Below the pieces are notes generated by a model, which made no database searches, had not been told where the DNA came from, and saw only the letters and a list, made by a program, of their open reading frames with translations. A stretch of DNA of 64,000 nucleotides from Edolisoma coerulescens (lineage: Eukaryota; Chordata; Aves; Passeriformes; Campephagidae): NCBI GenBank assembly GCA_013397115.1, contig VWZW01007069.1:1298405-1362404 (forward strand), in the 5' to 3' direction. This document shows positions 59,747 through 64,000 of this stretch, in pieces. Within the stretch, counting starts at the first letter, position 1, and each line of letters begins with the position of its first letter. Position numbers and translations under genes: made by a program.

Positions 59747-62700
59747 CTGTTTTAAATGGAAAGGGGGGAAAAATCGTCACACATTCAGCTGTTACCGCAC
59801 AGGGCACTAAGAGATGTTTTGCCACTCACTGACTTTGCGCACACCTGCAATATTGGCAACACCTGACCGCTGGAGGCTTCGTGAAGTTTCACATAAAATA
59901 CTTGAAAGAGGCAGATCTGTTGCCAGGCCATAAAAGCTGTCGCCACACACATGGAAAAATAATAAGCCACAGCCTGCCCGTGACATATTCACCAACACCA
60001 CTTGTATTCGCTTGGCACGTTATTTGTTATCCTGGGCATGGCGGGACGATGAGTGTTCACCAGGAGCTACCTCTGAAGAGCAAAGTCAAACCCCGGCAAA
60101 TGACACAATCCTGCAGATCCTGCAGGCTCAGACAGAGCATCTGTGTGCCCAGGCTGTACCCCACCAGTTACCCAGGCTACAAAAATACTGGCAATTTTGT
60201 TAACCTTTACACATTCTCCAACCACTCACTGAGTTACAGTTCATCACAGGCTACTTGAATCATCAGCTTTCCTTTAAAAACTTCAGGATTTTTTTTTCTT
60301 GTTTTGTCGCTTTTTTGCCACTCACAATTAATGTGCAACGAATGTTATTTGTATTTTTATACATTCCTGGCTCCCTGTGAGCAGTTTCTTTAGGTTAATT
60401 AGTTATATCATCATGCAACAATGATCACGAAAGGGTGAAATATCACACAAGAACATGCTGTTGCCAATACCTGCTGCTTCTAAACAATCATATTTCTCTT
60501 CCTGCAGAAACACACAGTCGGGTAATAATGTCAGCCATAATCTCTCCATAGCCCTTCCTTGGTTAAAACAGTTGCTATACAACGTTCAGGATTTTGCCCA
60601 TTAATTCTATTTATAGGTTTTGGGCTTTTTCATATTACCACAAATATCAATGGACAGTTGTTAAATGCACCAGCAAACCAAGAGCAGGAAAAAGAGAGCC
60701 TCCACGCGCAACAAACAGAACAGCTGTAGCATTGTGCGTGCCTGAAACACTGGTGCTTGAAATAAAAAAAAATCTCCTCCCCACCCCCTCTCAACTAACA
60801 AGATGTGCTGCAGCTACAAGTCCATGGAAAAGGTTCCCCATTGCCACTGCAGTCAGTTGAGACACAACCTCAAGAGCAGAGAAGAATCGTATCAGTAGTA
60901 GCAGAAGACTGGTTTTACCTGAAAAACCTTCTCTCCTTGTCAAGAATGCACTCTCTAAATACTGTTTTCCAATGAATCGTACGAGACACATTTCTTGCTC
61001 CAAAAATACAAGAACCCTCATTGTGAATATTTGTTTATTCTGAAAACAACACTCTGAAAGACTCTGTCCAAAGGTGAGAACACCTTGAAGCATTACAACA
61101 CAAAAATAGAAGTTGGTTCTCTTTAACTCTTACAGCACTTTAAAAGCACCGAACTCCCAATTTATTTTGTTGAAAGCAAATACACAGTTGTTTGCAGTGT
61201 GATGCAAAGCCAGGCTGGGTTATCTGAGAGGTACAACAAGCAGGATGAGTTTTGAATGGCTGACTCCCATTAGGAACAGACTTTTAATGCATGTGTTTGT
61301 TTCAGTTGTTTGGTTTTTTTTTTTAAACAAGTACACAGAAGCAGATCAACTCTTAACATAGTTAACAACACCTCTAAAGTGTAACTGCACCAATATTCAG
61401 GCTCTTTTAAAAGGGAGGTTTCATCAGCCCAGTCTTTGTAACTTATTAGACAAGCACATTTCAAATCTGGGGTTTAAACCCTTCAAAGCTAATTCTTGTG
61501 CACTTAACTCCAGGTCCTACAGTATCTAGCACATTGTGGAGACATTTCAAAAGAAAATGAGCAGCTTCTACAAATGTTTTGCAATAACATTACGCTTACA
61601 ACCCGTCTGAAAACCCTGAGAAGAGTCAGGATTTAGTTACAACAGCCATGTTGGTACTCACACGAGTACCTTTTTTGCAGAGCTGTATGTGGTGCAGACC
61701 AAGATGCTGAGCTGCGATTTAAGCTCCTCAGAAAGGCACACAACACACCCCAGGAGGCCCCAGCCTGCTCTCAAAGTTAAACTTTGACTGACGTGAAGCA
61801 AAAAGGAGGCAGGGCCTTAATATGGTACCATGGCAGCCAGCAGGACCCTTCACCTTCAGTGGATCCACAGCTGAGCCCTGCTGGGACAAGCCTTTTGTGG
61901 ATACGCTCCGAAAACATCATGGGTGCTCATGGTCCAAACAATGCAGCCTGGGGAAATTACCCAGTGGGAGGTCATTGCACATACTGTCCTGCAACTGCCC
62001 CCTTGTCCTGGATGAAAATAAAAATCCCACCCAAACTGGATATATCTCCTCGATAATCTCAGCAGGGCAGCTGGGAGCTATAACCAGCCCTCCAAGCACT
62101 GTGCTATTTGCTGCCTCTCTGGGAAGGCAGCATTTCTGCAATAGGCAACTGGAAAAGAGCTTGTAGTGATTTTTATCTTGCCCGATTTGTATCTACCTTT
62201 GCTTTCCTCCACACCTTCTTCTCCTTTAGACCCGTCAGGGCAACCAAGCCTCTCCTTCACATGTGTTGACATGGCTACAAAACCTGTTTGCAGCATACCA
62301 GAATCAGCGGCGCTGCTCTCCACTTTCACCTTATTAAAAATTGCTGCATTTCCACAATGTCCTCAGATTAGAGAGGCAGTTTGCCAACACAAATACTTAC
62401 TCTAAGCACCCAAAAAGGGGAAATCAAGCTGTCCAAGACTGCGTCTCTGCTCACTTGTCCATAAAGAAGCTCATGCTGATTCCTGGTTGGTGACACTAAA
62501 GGCAGCAGCTGGTTGACAAATACAGTATCTGCAGAGTTACCTTGCTGACCATCAGCTGGGATAAACCCTGGTACTTTCCACCAAGGTCCCTCACTGAAGT
62601 TTCAAACTGACATAGGGGAAGAGTGCTCTCAACACACATGAATGTGTGGTCTGAGGACTGAAGAAAAAATAAGAGGTAGAAAACAACTGCCTCCCAAGCA

Positions 62701-64000
62701 GAAGGTCACCAACAGGCTCCTCACCTACGCTGGTGGGCATACTCACCAACGATGTGAGGAGAGAGATGAACAAGATGATGACACAGTTTCCTGATGAAAC
62801 TTAAGTTATTCATGAGAGTCAAAATGAAAGCTGACCCTGAAAATTTGCTTAAAAATCTCATGATGCTGAGAGACTTTTTACATGCTGGATGTTAAAAAAC
62901 CCCCAAACATAATTAACCCTAAAGCACAATGTGACATGAACACCTTGATCTGACATACAGAATGATGCCCTCTGAGCCAGTTACTGCTGCTCAGGAAAGA
63001 GGTCTTGGGATTAAAATAGGCAGCTCTGTGACAGTGCCCACTTGGTGGCTCAGCAACAGGTTAAAAAAACCAGCAGCCACAAAGACAATCGCCAAGGCAC
63101 TGCATGTATCTGCTGCGCTTCTCCAAGCTGTCTGTGGTGCTGGCCCTCCTCCACCCTGGCCCAACTAGGCTATTTCCACCATGGCAAGCTCACAGAGGCC
63201 AGGACCATAGAGGATATGGGATGGCTTCTCAACAACAGCTAACTAAATAGTCTGGGTCTCTCTAGCCTAGAAAAGAGATCATGGAAAGGACCAAGAAGAT
63301 GAGAAGTCTACTGAATTGTGAGTCCCATAGGAATGCGCACAGGAAGGGATTATTCTTCTAGTACCCTTCAGAAAGGAGGATCATGAGGCATTCACTGGAA
63401 CAGGCTCAAATAAGGTTCAGGCAGAAGGAGGTACTTCTGATGGTGCCCACAGCTAAAACGTGGCTCAAGAAGCCAGAGGGAAGCCCTCAGAAGAAAGTAA
63501 GCAACCAAGGATTAGAGGCATGATGATGCCTCAGGCCTCTGAAAGCGTACTGTTCTCTCAATGCCACTCCACTGGGACTGAACCTGGACTTGGTGACCAG
63601 TGAAAATCAGGCATGTTCTCAAAGAAAAGGCACGCTCCTCTTCAGCCAAGTGCCACTAAGAACAACTGAAGGTAAGACTGTCAGTGAGGGAAGCAGGGAA
63701 CAACTTCTGTCCCCCACAACAAGACTGGGACTTGGCTGGGACTTTCTGCCACCAGCATAGCAGGGAAAATTTTGGGGAGGGTGGTGAAGGGTGTAGACAT
63801 GAGATGTTTGTTGTAAGTCATCCAAATACAACACACTCACCTACAGGAATACATCTAGAAAGGACATGGTCTCCAGAGCCAGGCTATTTCACTGATGGAA
63901 AATCAGGTCCCAAACCACTGAGCCACTGGTCTCTCACACAAACACCATCTTCTTCTAAAACCTGTTAAAACCAATCCAGCTCCACCATTTGGCTTTGAGG
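59747..64000 (-). other. SPRED2: SPRED2 intron (extends past window)
   Basis: I found no EVH1-encoding exon on the minus strand in this 4.25 kb, so the next SPRED2 exon lies beyond 64000. All frames here are short and unfamiliar. A possible ancient repeat lies at about 63150-63480. Confidence 0.7.
63150..63480 (+). mobile_element. possible ancient CR1/L3-like fragment
   Basis: The order of short blocks (TAGCCTAGAAAAGAGATCAT, then a region ending GGTTCAGGCAGAAGGAGGTA) loosely recalls the 3' part of old CR1/L3 LINEs in sense orientation. Divergence is high, and this is pattern memory rather than an alignment. Confidence 0.25.

Noticed and set aside
1..64000. CRISPR arrays, rRNA, tRNA, operons, prophage or other prokaryotic systems
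   Set aside because: None seen. The spliced genes, CR1 elements and composition are those of a bird nuclear chromosome.

Overview
This window is vertebrate nuclear DNA and almost certainly from a bird. It is AT-rich and intron-dominated. It carries CR1 LINE fragments with the typical avian 3' tail, and one LTR that looks like avian ERVL. Its two genes, ACTR2 (plus strand) and SPRED2 (minus strand), are tail-to-tail neighbours in other amniotes (human 2p14). No prokaryotic or viral genome structure is present, and the species cannot be named from the sequence.

Layout. Positions 1-9.7 kb are non-coding upstream flank with one CR1 fragment at about 4.95-5.42 kb. An ERVL-like 3' LTR lies at about 10.0-10.2 kb, followed by a CpG island at about 10.62-11.0 kb that I read as the ACTR2 promoter. 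A single N at 10867 sits inside the island. ACTR2 coding exons run from 16844 to 31286. They encode residues 17-394 of a 394-residue Arp2 with intact splice sites and reading frame throughout. Only exon 1 (about 16 codons) is absent, most simply because it is missing at the N. A 15-nt candidate microexon (19790-19804) lies in the second intron. The ACTR2 3' UTR extends to about 34.1 kb.

From about 34.1 to 55.7 kb is an intergenic stretch with no recognisable gene; it holds a CR1 fragment at 50.0-50.4 kb, short tandem duplications and some regulatory-motif candidates. From about 55.7 to 59.75 kb is the 3' end of SPRED2 on the minus strand: a long 3' UTR, the terminal coding exon (part of the c-Kit-binding region plus the full cysteine-rich Sprouty-related domain) and the penultimate exon. 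The rest of the window is SPRED2 intron, with the EVH1 exons beyond the right edge.

The two genes are not an operon and have separate jobs. ACTR2 encodes the actin-like Arp2 subunit of the Arp2/3 complex, which nucleates branched actin. SPRED2 encodes a membrane-associated inhibitor of Ras-ERK signalling. I found no novel multi-gene system. The observations most worth follow-up are the candidate ACTR2 microexon, the missing first exon at an assembly gap, a perfect RFX X-box beside that gap, and a duplicated flank around the second N that looks like an assembly artefact.
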